DNA from: Rapana venosa
Lineage: Eukaryota; Mollusca; Gastropoda; Neogastropoda; Muricidae
Length of the DNA stretch: 64,000 nt
Direction of reading: 5' to 3'
Assembly: GCA_028751875.1 (NCBI GenBank)
Contig: CM054165.1
Span: 30,634,056-30,698,055 of the forward strand
Of this stretch, positions 31,986 to 43,639 are shown in pieces. Below the pieces are notes generated by a model that searched no databases, had not been told where the DNA came from, and was given only the letters and a program-made list of their open reading frames with translations. Numbering within the stretch: position 1 is the stretch's first letter; each line of letters starts with the position of its first letter. The position numbers and the translations under genes are program-made.

Positions 31986-32380
31986 AGTCAGGTCAGAGGT
32001 TCCTCGAGCTACTGGTAACATGTAAGCCAGCACTACTGTGGCATTTGGGGAGATGCAGTTCAAACAGTCTGGGAAGAAGTCCATCTAGAAGAAGGAAAAC
32101 TTGTTTTTCAAACCTCCGCTGCCTTGCGGCCTATACCTATTCACAGGAAAGACCTCGGGAAACTAAAACTGATAAGAAATCGGGAGTTGGAGTCCCTAAG
32201 CAGGTCTGCGGCTGTATACAGCCACACGTTCTGTCAGCATTCTGCGACGCACTGGCACCATGTGTGTCGGCGATTGCCTTTCATTGGACCGTCCGCAAGG
32301 TAGAGTTGGGATGGGGTGTCTGCTGCATGGGTAACAGCTTGCCCTCCATCCTTTAAAAAAGAGTTGATTTCATTTTATTT
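31986..32380. other. Unassigned, possible LINE-derived
   Basis: GC-richer than its flanks, with no frame of note. It could be an old 5' UTR fragment of a LINE such as the one beginning near 33,090, but nothing in the window confirms this. Confidence 0.3.
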
Positions 32381-32384
32381 TATT

Positions 32385-32580
32385 TTATTCTTTTATATCG
32401 AGTATAACAGAATAAGCACTTCTGTGCTTTTTACATCCAGTCCCCGGCCCCTTGTGTATGCAGTTTTGTAAATTCTTTTAAAAAAAAACAGCGCTCAAAC
32501 TTGTAAAGCAACAAATCAAAGCTCTTACATTTAATTCAGTTACATTCAGCAACCGTCCACAAAATAGGAATAACATATCA

Positions 32581-32643
<63 letters not shown>

Positions 32644-32645
32644 CA

Positions 32646-32724
<79 letters not shown>

Positions 32725-33082
32725 CCAAAGGTGAACAAAGGTGAACGTTCTAAAATTCAACTGGGATTCTCTCAAAACAACAGACACCTCACCATGCAGC
32801 TCTCTCCTAATATCTGATCAGGAAGGTGAGGCTCCAGCCACTACACTAGGCCCTATCCCACCCCATAGACTCCATCCACCCCTCTATCAGCCACCCAGAT
32901 CAGTTATCGCTACCCAGGAGGGAGGCCACACTCCAAAGTCAACTCTCAGTTTTGTAAATTCTGTTATCGGTTCCCACTGGCACACACTGGCCTACTCTTA
33001 CGAAAAGCAGGACAGGATTTAAAGTGTGCGCAAGATGTTCTGCGTGCGTTCGCACACGGGGCCTCGGTTTATAGTCTCATCC
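32385..33082 (-). repeat. SINE1 split by a nested insertion
   Basis: The tail half (32,390-32,476; tatcgagtataacagaataa ... cagttttgtaaattct) and body half (32,947-33,082; cagttttgtaaattctgtta ... cctcggtttatagtctcatc) together make one SINE1 without head. The 16 bases cagttttgtaaattct occur at both break points (32,461-32,476 and 32,947-32,962). Confidence 0.95.
32477..32946 (-). repeat. Element nested in SINE1, with SINE2/LINE-type tail
   Basis: Begins (minus-strand 3' end) with an A/T-rich run and aaacttgtaaagcaacaaat, caaagctct, the tail used by SINE2 and the CR1-like LINE. A (CA)n-(GC)n-(GCAC)n tract (32,585-32,725) and about 220 bases of C-rich sequence follow. It is bounded by the 16-base direct repeat. 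The 5' part matches no other element in the window. Confidence 0.75.
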
Positions 33083-33084
33083 TC

Positions 33085-35325
33085 AGCGTTGGCACAATAC
33101 GGGAAGCAGAAGTCTGTTGGTTACAAGTCTGAATACTCAACTGGCATAGAGTCAGATGCCATGGGATGCTTCTAGCAGTGGGAGAGGTCCAGCATTTCAC
33201 TGGGCAGCTACCACCCGCCTTAAGCTGGGCAGTTCCCAGCCAGCAAGGTGCTGCCTCGCCACTGTCCGTCAGCCTCACTGGGAGTGTGGGGTTGAGGGTG
33301 AAAACCGACAAACGCATGACAACTGTGCACCAGGCAACAGAGAAATGAAAACTCCCTCCCTAAAGTTGGGCACATGGAACATAAGGATAATGGCACCAGG
33401 CTTTTCTGATGATCTTCAGGAAGTACCTGATGCTGGCAAGACAGCTCTCATGGACAGAGAGCTGAGCAGACTGCAGGTGGACATCGTCGCCCTTCAAGAA
33501 ACCAGGCTCCCAGAAACAGGATCTGTGAGGGAGAGAGAGACTTCACCCTGTTCTGGCAGGGAAAACCATCAGACGAGGTCAGAGAACATGGTGAGGGATT
33601 TGCATTTAGAAACAGCTGGCTGGGATCCATAACCCCACCAGCAGAAGGAACAGAGCGTATCCTGTCTCTCCAACTCCAAACATCCTCAGGACCAGTCAGT
33701 CTGATCAGTGCCTGCGCACCAACTTTGGCATCCACAGAAGAAGCAAAAGACGTTTTATGCGACCTCAGTGCTGCTATATGGAGAATTCCTGACAAAGAAC
33801 TACTATACTGTTCATCACCAGGAATTTCAGCACCAGAGTAGGTGTTGACCACAACTCCTGGTCCACCTGCCTGGGTCAGTTCGGCACTGGGGAAATGAAC
33901 AAGAATGACCAGCGCCTGCTGGAGCTTTGCTGTCATCATGGGTTGTGCATCAGTAACACCTTCTTCAACACAAAGCCTCAGCATCGAGTCTCCTGGAGAC
34001 ATCGGTGATCCAAACACTGGCATCAAATTGACCTGATCCTCACCAGACGTGTCAACTTTTCCAGCATCAAGGTCACTCTCAGCTACCAGAGCGTGGATTG
34101 TGGCACTGGCCATTATTTGGTGTGCAGCAATGTGAAGCTCTGTGCGAAGAGACTGCACTGCATGAGAAATGAGTGAAGACCTTGCATTGACACCAGCAAA
34201 TCATGCAATCAAGGAAAAGTGGAGAAATATGCACGCATTTTGGAGGATACTCTCCCTGGCCCACCCACTGAAAATTGCCCAAGAATAATGGGAACACTTC
34301 AGACATGCAGTCTACAATGCCACTATGTCCACCTTTGGCAAAAAGATCAGTAACTCAACTCATTGGTTTAAAGCCCACTCAGAAGAAATGAAACCAGTCA
34401 ATGAGCCAAGAGAAAAGCCTTGACAGCATACAAAACCAATCACAGCAAGCAGAACCTTCAGGTTCTCCGTGCTGCTTGCAGCAAAGTACAGCAGTGTGCC
34501 AGGCAATGCGCCAATGATTATTGTCTTCAGCTGTGCTTCCAGATTAAGATCGTAGCTGACACAGGCAATATCACGGCGATGTATGATGGCATCAAGTAGG
34601 AACTGGGCCCAATGCGAAATACAACCGCCCTTTCGAAATCAGCTGCTGGGTAGGTGATTCAAGACAGAGAACAACAGATGGAGCACTGGGTAGAACGCTA
34701 CACTGAGTTATATGCAAAGGAAAACGTAGTCACAGAAGATGCCCTAAATGCCCTAGAGTGCCTACCAGAACTGGAAGAGCTTGACAGAGATCCAACCATA
34801 GATGAACTCAGCAAAGTCGTGGACTCTCTTGCCTTTGGCAAGGCAACTGGGAAAGACAGTATTCTTGTTGAAGTACTGAAGTGCTGCACAGAGACACTCA
34901 TCACCGAGCTGCGTGAAATCCAGGTGAAGGTGACAGAAGTAATTGCAATAATTATCGCAGCATATCTCTCCTCAGCAACGTTGGGAAAGTCTTTGCATTA
35001 GTACTGGATAGGCTCCAAGAACTTGCATAGCAAGTCTATCCTGAATCACAGTGTGGTTTCCGTGCCAACAGATCCACTATAGACATGATCTTCTCTCTCA
35101 AACAACTTCAGGAGAAATGTAGGGAGCAAAGGCAGCCACTCCTGTTGCTTTCATAGACCTCACAAAGGCTTTTGATCTGGTCAGTAGGGATGGCCTCTTC
35201 AAAATCCTTCCCAAGATCAGATGTCCCCCCAAACTTCTCAGCATCATTAGATCATTCCATGAAGACATAAAAGGTACTGTCGTCATTGACGGTTCAACAT
35301 TTTCTGCCACTCCTCTCCTTTTCTT
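33085..35325 (+). mobile_element. APE-type LINE (endonuclease + RT N-terminus), decayed
   Basis: Plus strand. The endonuclease starts with LKLGTWNIRIM (about 33,364) and continues with DRELSRLQVDIVALQETRLPE (about 33,455-33,515). The RVSWRH-type block near 33,985-34,010 and HQLDLILTRRV follow in shifted frame. The RT part has QMEHWVERYTELYAKENVVTEDALNALECLPELEELDRDP (about 34,675-34,795) and a KATGKDSI block (KAPGxDGI in active elements, about 34,840-34,860). An AFDLVSRDGLFKILP-type block lies near 35,165-35,210 in another frame. Many stops. It ends abruptly near 35,325 at a junction with a different LINE. Confidence 0.85.
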
Positions 35326-35329
35326 CCAT

Positions 35330-35598
35330 CCAGCAAGTGAGAAAGAAATCAAGACAATTCTGAAAGGAATAATAATACAATCATGCAATCTCGACCCCAT
35401 ACCTGCTTGTCTTTTCGCACAATGCCTCCCACAGCTTATACCCACTATCACGAAAAAGTAAACTTATCTCTTGTTTCTGGAAATGTTCCTTCAGCTCTCA
35501 AAACATCTATAGTCACACCACTACTCAAAAAGCATGACCTTGACCCTAACATTCTGAAGAATTACAGACCTGTTTCCACCCTACCTTTTATCTCTTAA
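35330..35598 (+). mobile_element. CR1/L2-like LINE RT start, cut by assembly gap
   Basis: The frame reads ...TPLLKKHDLDPNILKNYRPVSTLPFIS and stops at 35,598. This is the region just before SNLPFVSKVLEKVV, where the 5'-truncated LINE at 22,020-23,590 begins. It is therefore a different, 5'-longer copy of the same or a close family, in plus orientation. The sequence is lost in the N run. Confidence 0.85.
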
Positions 35599-36098
35599 NN
35601 NNNNNNNNNNNNNNNNNNNNNNNNNNNNNNNNNNNNNNNNNNNNNNNNNNNNNNNNNNNNNNNNNNNNNNNNNNNNNNNNNNNNNNNNNNNNNNNNNNNN
35701 NNNNNNNNNNNNNNNNNNNNNNNNNNNNNNNNNNNNNNNNNNNNNNNNNNNNNNNNNNNNNNNNNNNNNNNNNNNNNNNNNNNNNNNNNNNNNNNNNNNN
35801 NNNNNNNNNNNNNNNNNNNNNNNNNNNNNNNNNNNNNNNNNNNNNNNNNNNNNNNNNNNNNNNNNNNNNNNNNNNNNNNNNNNNNNNNNNNNNNNNNNNN
35901 NNNNNNNNNNNNNNNNNNNNNNNNNNNNNNNNNNNNNNNNNNNNNNNNNNNNNNNNNNNNNNNNNNNNNNNNNNNNNNNNNNNNNNNNNNNNNNNNNNNN
36001 NNNNNNNNNNNNNNNNNNNNNNNNNNNNNNNNNNNNNNNNNNNNNNNNNNNNNNNNNNNNNNNNNNNNNNNNNNNNNNNNNNNNNNNNNNNNNNNNNN
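35599..36098. other. Assembly gap, exactly 500 N
   Basis: A fixed-length N run marks a scaffold join of unknown true size. Order and orientation of the two contigs rest on scaffolding, not on sequence. Confidence 1.
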
Positions 36099-36231
36099 CT
36101 TTTGGGGTTGTTGTTGTTTGTTTGTTTGTTGTGTTTTTTTTTCTTCACTCTTTTTCTTTAAAAAAGTTTTTTCCCTTTGCTTTCTGCTTGAAAGTATGAG
36201 TACTGAGTGCATTTTTAAATGTGACCCATGG

Positions 36232-36300
36232 GCGGCGACTGGATGTAAAAAAGAACATGAATACCTATTCATTATCTGGAAAAAAAAGAATTTGTTTCTA
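36232..36300 (+). repeat. LINE-A-type 3' tail
   Basis: gggcggcgactggatgtaaa, aaagaacatgaatacctatt, cattatctgg, then A-rich sequence. A diverged copy of the tail at 37,381-37,445. Confidence 0.75.
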
Positions 36301-36556
36301 TTACTTACAATGTGTAGATGTTCCTTTTATGACTTTATTGGCTTTTCCCCCCTCTTTATTATGAGAGTGTATGGGTATTGCTCTTATTTTATTACCATGA
36401 CATTCAATTTGCATGAACATAATTAAAAAGTGTTTGTGTTGATCGTGTGCTATGTGAGTATTACATATTTAGTATTATCCCTGAAACACCCCCCCCCCCC
36501 CCCACACACACACACTCAAACACACACACACACACACACACACACGCGCGCGCGCT

Positions 36557-36603
<47 letters not shown>

Positions 36604-37339
36604 CACACACACACACATACTCACTCACTCACCCACCCATATTCTCTCCCTAAACGACTGTATAGTTTTTAATTTCTTCTTGATTTGTTTCTTGTTTTTA
36701 TTGTGTGGATGTATGGGTATTAAATTTATTTCATTATCATGACATATAATTTGAAACGAGTATAATCTAAAATGAGTGTTGATGGGATCGCATACTGTTT
36801 TGGGATTTATATATTGGATATTATCTCTGAAATACACACACACACACTCTCTGTCTCTGTCTCTCTCTCTCTCACCTTTTATCGTCCTGCTTATAGTCAT
36901 AGTATATCCTGATGAAGGATTCATATTTTTATATTTTCAATACTTTATTGGACTTGCCTCTGTACTTAAGTTTTAATGAGTGCCCTATTTCAATATCTTT
37001 ATAATTATGTGTAACAAGTATGTGTACCCATTTGACAATGTGTAGATGTTTATCTTTATGACTTATTAAGTTTGGTTGTGTTATTTTTCTTGGCTTTGTT
37101 GTTGCTCTTGTTCTTGCTGTTGTTGTTTGTCTGTTTTTCTTTTTTTATCATCTTTTGTTGGTTTGGTTTTTCCTTCTCTTTTGTTTGTTTGTTTGTTTTG
37201 GTTAGGGTTTTTGGGGGGGTGGGGGTAGGGGTGGGTATTCTTAGGATTTTCTTTTAATTGCTTGCTTTTGGGGGGGGGGGGAGGGTTGTTGAGGGGAGCT
37301 GTTTTGAAAGGGTTCTTTCCCTTGTTTTTATTGCGAGAC
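36301..37339. other. No gene; microsatellites and AT-rich DNA
   Basis: (C)n then (CA)n with a CG interruption at 36,488-36,620. A TC tract lies at 36,845-36,875. T/G-rich sequence at 37,080-37,300 contains a poly-G run. The segments around 36,310-36,420 and 36,690-36,780 are loosely similar (gtatgggtat-t...catgacatataatttg), suggesting a diverged direct repeat of about 370 bases. Confidence 0.6.
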
Positions 37340-37475
37340 TGTATAAGTATTGGGTTATTATTATTAAGATGTATCCTAACGGGCGGGGACTGGATGTAAA
37401 AAAAGCACATGTGTGCTTATTCATTATCCTCGAAATAAAAGAATTTGTCATTGTCATTGTCATTGTCATTGTCAT

Positions 37476-37558
<83 letters not shown>

Positions 37559-37560
37559 AC
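37340..37560 (+). repeat. LINE-A 3' end followed by (CATTGT)n, (CT)n, (AT)n
   Basis: gtataagtattgggttatta, ttaagatgtatcctaacggg, cggggactggatgtaaaaaa, then attatcctcgaaataaaaga. The tail ends in (GTCATT)n at 37,445-37,480, (CT)n to 37,521 and (AT)n to 37,556. The pre-tail segment matches 5,740-5,790 on the other strand. Confidence 0.85.
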
Positions 37561-37899
37561 CCTCACTCACGTCAACAAACTTTGATGTGTGGGCATGAAA
37601 CCCATATTACCAATGGAACAGCCAACTTGTACATCATGCACAGGTGTTTCATGACCACATAATTATACTCCACTCTAGCCTACTTTGCTACCTCACCAAA
37701 ACTTTGTCCTGGTCAGTTTCTGACACTGTGTATAAGCGGTGTCTGTGTTCCCCTGTGCCTGTCACATCAAAATAAGGGAGGGGGACAATTTCAAGGTGAC
37801 GGGATGGCTACCTTTCTGTGGTTGAGGAACAAGATGGTGGTTTACATCCACACCATACCTTTTCCCTTCTATCATTATGGTCATAAACCATCACTGCTC

Positions 37900-38422
37900 T
37901 TTATTTTACCTCTGACACACTATGGATGAGGTAAGAGATTCTTTCTGACTTCTCCCACACACACAGAGAAATCATCACTGACAAAAATCTTTCTTCGCCT
38001 CAGATTTTGCTTTGCTTGTAAAATCCTTCTGTTATCTTGGAGAAATACAAAGCTTGCAAGTTATAGGTGAGTCTGGCTGAGAGTTAAACCTGTGTACCTG
38101 ATCAAACTGTACATCATCTGGAAACTGCAGTTTATCAACAAGAAAGTCCTGGCAGTCTTCACAATATTGCCCATTTTCCTGATCTCTACAGGGAATGCCA
38201 TGTATTATAAGGTTAAGCCACTTGGAACGACCTTCTGGGTTATCTGCTTTCTTTTAAGGATTTAGTTTCTGACTTAAACTCATCATTTTCCTGTCTTAAA
38301 TCTGAGACATTCTTTTTCAAATCGTTCACCTGTCCCTGGAGATTGGCACAGGTATCCTTCAGGTCTTTGATATCAGCACTCATGCTGGCACACTTATTGC
38401 TGAGATTGTTCAGTTTGCTCAA
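37900..38422 (-). pseudogene. LINE ORF1 protein pseudogene (coiled coil + RRM-like + C-terminal domain)
   Basis: On the minus strand the first 60 codons form a heptad-rich coiled coil (DIKDLKDTCANLQGQVNDLKKNVSDL). After one frameshift near 38,245 come RSKWLNLIIHGIP, then EDCQDFL and FDQVHR, the pattern of the RRM domain of LINE ORF1 proteins (nucleic-acid-binding chaperones). After another shift come LQDNRRILQAKQNLRRKKIFVSDDFS near 37,960-38,040, typical of the ORF1 C-terminal domain. The family role is known; this copy is dead. No matching ORF2 is adjacent. Confidence 0.8.
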
Positions 38423-38900
38423 GACGTCTGAAAGGCAAAGGTTGTCAGATGACGTTTTGTGCAGTTCTTGGGTGAAGATCTTGCGCTGTCCACGCTCTCC
38501 CTCCGTGAGGCACCACCATCACCAGCTTGACGAGTACACCCACCGCAAAGCCTCACTCTTTGTGCCAGGTCCTGGGTTCAGCTCCATGTCTCCGCACTGG
38601 TGGAGCAAATTTCCCATGTAGAGCAGGGGGAGGAGCACATCAATGATGACACACTGTGCGTCAGAGTTTTGAGTGCCAACACGGCATTGGCAGGGTCGCT
38701 AATAATCTTGCCGGCTTCAACGTAAAACCTGCAAATGCTGCTGCAAAACGACCACACCTAGCCCCCGAAAAGTTAATGAAATAGCAGGCATGATACTGGA
38801 ACAACCACTTGCCCAATCTTGAAGTTACAGCATTTACTGCATCGGGAAGAAAAAGCACTAACTATCAGAGCTCATGAAACTGACTGCACTGTTTGGTGAC
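38423..38900. other. No gene recognised
   Basis: Mixed sequence upstream of the ORF1 pseudogene. The 92-codon plus-strand frame is antisense to the coiled coil at its start and has no motif of its own. Confidence 0.5.
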
Positions 38901-38904
38901 AAGA

Positions 38905-40040
38905 CCACGGGCCCCAGAGAAAGAGAGAGAGGGAGAGAAGAGAGAGAGAGGGAGAGAGAGAGAGAGAGTGAGAGAGAGAGGGGGGTAGAGAGGGGGGAAG
39001 AGAGAGAGAGGGGGGAGAGAAAGAGAGGGGGAGAGAGAGAGTTGGGGGGAGAGGAGGGAGTGAGAGAGAGGGGAGAGAGGAGAAGAGGGAGAGAGTTGGG
39101 ATGAGAGGTGGGAGCAGAGAAGGGGAAGAGGGGGGGAGGGAAAAAAGGGGAAAAACCGAAAATTTCCAAATGGGAAAAAAGGGGGAAAACCCCCTTTTAA
39201 GGAAGTTTTACTAAAAAAAATTTTTCAATCAAACATTTTATTTTTTCACAGAGGGAAAGGGAAAAGGGGGGGGAAGGGGGGAAAAGGGGAGAAATTTAGG
39301 GTAAAAAGGGGGAAAAAGGGAAAGGGGGGGGTGGTGGTTTTTTTAAAGGGGGAAAAAATTGAAAAAAAAATTTTTTGGGGGGGGGTTTAAAGTAGGGGGG
39401 AAGGGGAAAAAAGAGAGGGGGGGAAAAAAAGGGGGAGGGGGGGGGGGGGGGGGGGATAAAAGGTTTTAAAAAATTTTTTTTTTGGGGGGGGGGGAAAAAA
39501 AGGGGATGGGGGGAAACCCCGGGAAAAAGCGTTTTGGGGGGGGGTTTGGGGTTTTTGAGGTTTGGTGGGGGGGGGGGCCCAAGAAAAAGGGGAAGGGGGA
39601 AGGGGGAAAAAGGGGGAAGGGGAAAGGGGGTTTTGGGGGGGGGAAAAGGGGAAAAAGGGAGGGGGAAGGGAAAGGGGGGGGGTTTTAGGGGGGGAAGGGG
39701 GGGGGGTGGGGAAGGGGAGGGGGGAGAAGGGAAAAGGGGGGGAGAGAGGGGAAGGGGGAAAGGGGGGGGGGGAAAAAAGGGGGGGGGGGGGGAAAAGGGG
39801 GGGGGGGGGGAGGAGGGGAGAAAAAGGGAGAGAGGGGAGGGAAGAGAGAGGAGAGGGGGGAGGGGAGGGGGGGAGGGGGAAGGGGAAGGGGGGGGGGGAG
39901 AGGGGGGGGGAGGGGAGGGAGGGGAGGAAAAAGGGGGGGGGAAAAAGGGGAACATGAAAAAAAAAAATTTATTGCCATTAAAAAACAGTTTTTTTGGGGA
40001 GCCAGTAGAAAATTTAAAAGTTTTTTTAACAAGAAAATAA
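38905..40040. repeat. Purine tract (GA then poly-G/A), poor consensus
   Basis: (GA)n with G interruptions at 38,915-39,150 passes into about 880 bases made almost only of G and A with long homopolymers. Long frames here (Gly/Arg/Glu- or Pro/Phe/Leu-rich) are compositional artefacts. Confidence 0.9.
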
Positions 40041-40139
40041 TGAAAAACCCAAAGAGGAAGAGGCATCTCCAATAATTTTTTCAACCGTAGCTTAAATTTT
40101 GGGTTTCTAAATAGGGTCCAAGGGTTTTGGGGGGGTTTC

Positions 40140-42910
40140 CAATTTTTCACCCCTTTCGTTGCTTAGTGGTCTTTGTAGGAGATCCCAAAGGGAGTCCCAA
40201 AAGCATCCTTTCCACTGCCGTACCTTCTCCCCCAAATCTGCAGTCGGGGGCCATGATTCACGGGCATACAGAAAAAGGATATGAAAAAGGGGGGCCGCAT
40301 TAGTTGATCTTGGAGAAAAAGTGAGAATTTTATCTTTTCCAGAAGGGTGTTTATTTTTGGGACAAAGTTGTTATTGTCTTTTGCAGTCCTCCCATACTAC
40401 TTTGGCTTGGATCCTGGGGATACAAAGGCTCCCAGGTATTTGAAGCTTTGGAATGTTTCCAGCTTCTGGTCAAAAAACCCTGATTTTCAGTGCAAATGGT
40501 TGGTGTTTTTAGTCATCATTTGGGGTCTTCCTCATGTTTTCCCCCAAATTGCCGTAGGGTTTTGGGGGCCCCTTATCCAAGTTTTTCTGTTAGGCGGAAG
40601 CCTTTTTCTGATCCTGCAAATTAAATCAATGTAAATTGCAAAAGCGGGGGTTTTTGTGATCGTTCTCCCACCAAGCTGCGATCCTTCATGGTTCCGTGCA
40701 TCCCCATGATTCTCTCAAGGAAAAATGTTAAAAAGGGGGGTGAGAGAGACACCCTCCTTACTCCAACTGTTGTTCGAAACCATTCTCCAAGGTTTGTTAG
40801 TACATGCACTGGGGGCCCTCGCTGTACACTGTTTGATGACTCTAATCGGGTTTCCTTGATGCTGAACTTTTTCCCAGGGTTTGGGCCCACAAAGCCTTTC
40901 CACCCCCTTAAAAATGCCTTTTTAAAACGAATAAAAACGGGGTTAGGTTTTGTTGTGTTGAATTTACCGCTACATAGTTTCGAGGTTAAAATATTTTGTT
41001 CTGTTGTGCTGCGCCCTCCCGGGGGAAACCTGTTTTTCCCTCAGCAATGTTTGGTCTCGCTTGTGGCTTCAGTCTATTCAATTTTATCTGCAGCATGCCC
41101 CTTCCCTTGGGTAAACATATGAGGCTAAATTGTGCGGAAATTTAAGGCATTTTGTAGATTTCCTTTTTTTGGGGAAAGGGGGGATGATGAGCCCCTGCGT
41201 CCATGGGGGTTGGGCCCAAATTTCCTGTCTGGCCAGATCTTGTTGCAGATTTTTAAGTAGGGCGCTAATCATGGCTTCCCCCCCAGCTTGGACCAACTAA
41301 AGCTGGAATGTTGTCAGCCCCTGCTGATTTCCCCCCTTTTTCAGGATCCCCTGCTGTTTTCCACTTCTTCTCGGAGGTTTGGGTACTGTCTGTGTTTTTG
41401 CTTCCGGGTTTACTTTAAAGGATTTTTTGGATCTCCTGGGGTTTCTATAGTTATAAGGTCGGACGGGATTCGGGTCCATCTGTTCAGAATATCCTGGCTT
41501 AGTGGAACTTCCCATTTTTGTCTTTGGGGGGGTTGTTAAAACCCTTTTTTCTGTTTCGTGCTAGTCGGTTTTTCACCAGCTGATATGCTTTTTTTGTATT
41601 TCTTTTCCCTTTAGGGTTCCTTTTCAATGTTTGGCACTGTTCACCGATCCATTTCTCTTTTGCCTCCTCATTTGGGCTTCCTGATTCTTTTGTTTACGGG
41701 CCCCAATTGTTCCGCTCTTTCTTTTTTTTCATTTTTCTTTTTTTTCAAACCCCTAAAGCTTGGGCGCATAGTTGTAATGTTAGGGGTGACCCCCTGGTTT
41801 TTTGACTGGTCGGCGTTTGCCAAAAAGCTCGTTTGTGTTTCAGTCACTGCTGTATTGAAACTATTTGTCGTGTTCTATTTCTGGTCATCACAGTGATGCT
41901 GCAAACTTTTTCCAAACCATCCTTGCTTTAAAAATTTCTAATAAACCCCTGGGTCCCTTTAGCTTCTCGAGGTCAAATTTTTCCTGATGTTGTTCCCCTT
42001 GTGGGGTTTCTTTAGACGTAGTCGGAAAAATTTATCATCACAAATCATGATCACTCCCAAGCTGCTCCGGAAAACTTGGTCTGTTTCGATGTTAAGCCCA
42101 GAAGAAACCGGGCTTTTCACCATGATGTAATCTATTTGGTTGTGGTTTTTCTCCATTTGGGATGCCATGTCCAATTTTTTGGGTTTCTTGTGTGGGCCCA
42201 AATGGTTTTACTAGCTGGAGGGGGTTGTTACTGGGAAAAATCCAGGAATCTAAAACCCCTTTTATTTGAAAGGGGTTTTTACAAAGTGGCCCCCAAACGC
42301 CCTCCCAGTCTTTCCATGCATCTTCTCCTACCTTGGCGTTCCAGTCGCCTTGCACAACGAGGATGTCTTTCTTGGGTGTTTGATTCAGAACCTCTTGTAG
42401 CTGGTCATAAAATTCTTCTACGGCTTCATCTGTGCAGTCTGATGTAGGGGCGTATGCCTGTACTATAGTTATGTTAAAGGGGGTTGCTCTCAGGCGGATG
42501 GTAATAAGTCTGCTGGACACAGGCTGACAGCTCATGACGGTGTTCACGGTGTCTTTGTGAACGAGAAACCCCACGCCGTGTTCATGTTTATCCTGTTTTC
42601 CACTGTAGTATAATTTGTGGTCTTCCTGGGTCGTTGTTTCTCCCATGTTTTTCCACCTGACTTCGCAGAGCCCAAGGATGTGCCATTGATATCTGGACAT
42701 CTCATGTGTCAGTTCTTCCACTTTGCCTGCAGCTCTTAGTGTTCGTACATTCCATGTGCCAATGATGGTGTTGTGTCTGGCACGAATTTTGCTGCGTTTT
42801 ACATCAGTAGCATACTTTCGACATCTGTCCTGATGAGCAACAGAAGGCGCGGTCCTTGGTAACCCGGGCGACGACCGATCCGGTATGGAGATTCTGGCTG
42901 TCTTTGTCAT
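40140..42910 (-). mobile_element. RTE-like LINE (endonuclease + RT), frameshifted
   Basis: On the minus strand an intact-looking APE endonuclease covers about 42,910-42,300: IIGTWNVRTLRAAGKVEELTHEMSRYQWHILGLCEVRW, then HGVGFLVHKD, then QGDWNAKVGEDAW. The catalytic Asn, Glu and Asp/Asn positions are present. RT follows in broken frames: EAMISALLKNLQQ...WTQGLIIPPFPKK near 41,100-41,290, and VRRVSLSPPFLTFFLERIM near 40,690-40,770. The endonuclease style is that of RTE/BovB-type elements (family knowledge). Frame breaks cluster at homopolymers, so many may be sequence errors. Confidence 0.85.
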
Positions 42911-43059
42911 TGGTGTATCTTGGGCAAATCAAACCTGGCGGAGCCCATCCCTCTCCAGGTCGGATTTTTTTGGGTTTGGGGGTTTACCCCCACTTTTGGG
43001 GAGGTTGGGACGGGGTTTCAGGGGTTAAACCCGTTGCAGACATTAATTTTATCACAAAC

Positions 43060-43245
43060 TTCCCACACACCACTTGCACACCACACCACACACCCCACAC
43101 ACACACACACACACACCACACAAAAACAACCCCCACACACAAAAACCACCCACACACACACCCACACCACACCACACACAAAACACACCCCACACACCAC
43201 AAAAAGGGACACCGCGCGGTGCGCGCGCACGCAATTTCACACACA
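43060..43245. repeat. Interrupted (CA)n
   Basis: A CA/CCA-rich tract with A-runs from about 43,062 to 43,205. Frames here are microsatellite translations. Confidence 0.9.
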
Positions 43246-43249
43246 CCCT

Positions 43250-43639
43250 TTTATTAGAGGAAAAGGGGGAGAGACAAGGGGTACCTTGAAAAAAAACGAT
43301 AAAAAAAACTTCTTTTGTGTTTACCAGGGGCCCCCTGCAGTCTTGGCCCAAAAAATTATGTGCCCCTTCATTTTAAATGCGGGTTTTTTTAGGGTTTATT
43401 TTTAAAAGTAAATTTTGCAAAATTTTTCAGTGGGGCCCCCCTGGCCCCAAGGAAAATAATTTTATAAATTTAAGGGGGAAGGTGGGGAAAGGGAAAAAGC
43501 TTTGAAAGAAAGGAAAATACTCAACCTCCTAATGAACCCCTCCCTTTTTTGCAAGGAAAAGGTTCTCTTTGACTAGGGACGGGGTCTTCATCTCATCCAT
43601 TACCCCAAACCCCCCCCAGGGTCCCTAGGGGGGGCCCGC
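43250..43639. other. No gene seen; poor consensus
   Basis: Homopolymer-rich sequence with no recognised motif. Confidence 0.5.

Noticed and set aside
33448..34158. 236-codon minus-strand protein
   Set aside because: It lies antisense to the LINE endonuclease at 33,360-34,140 and has no motif of its own.
35588..36272. Frames across the N run
   Set aside because: They consist of unknown residues in the 500-N gap.
39296..40150. 284-codon Pro/Phe/Leu-rich protein and its Gly-rich complement
   Set aside because: The region is almost pure G/A with long homopolymers; no domain is present and sequence quality is poor.
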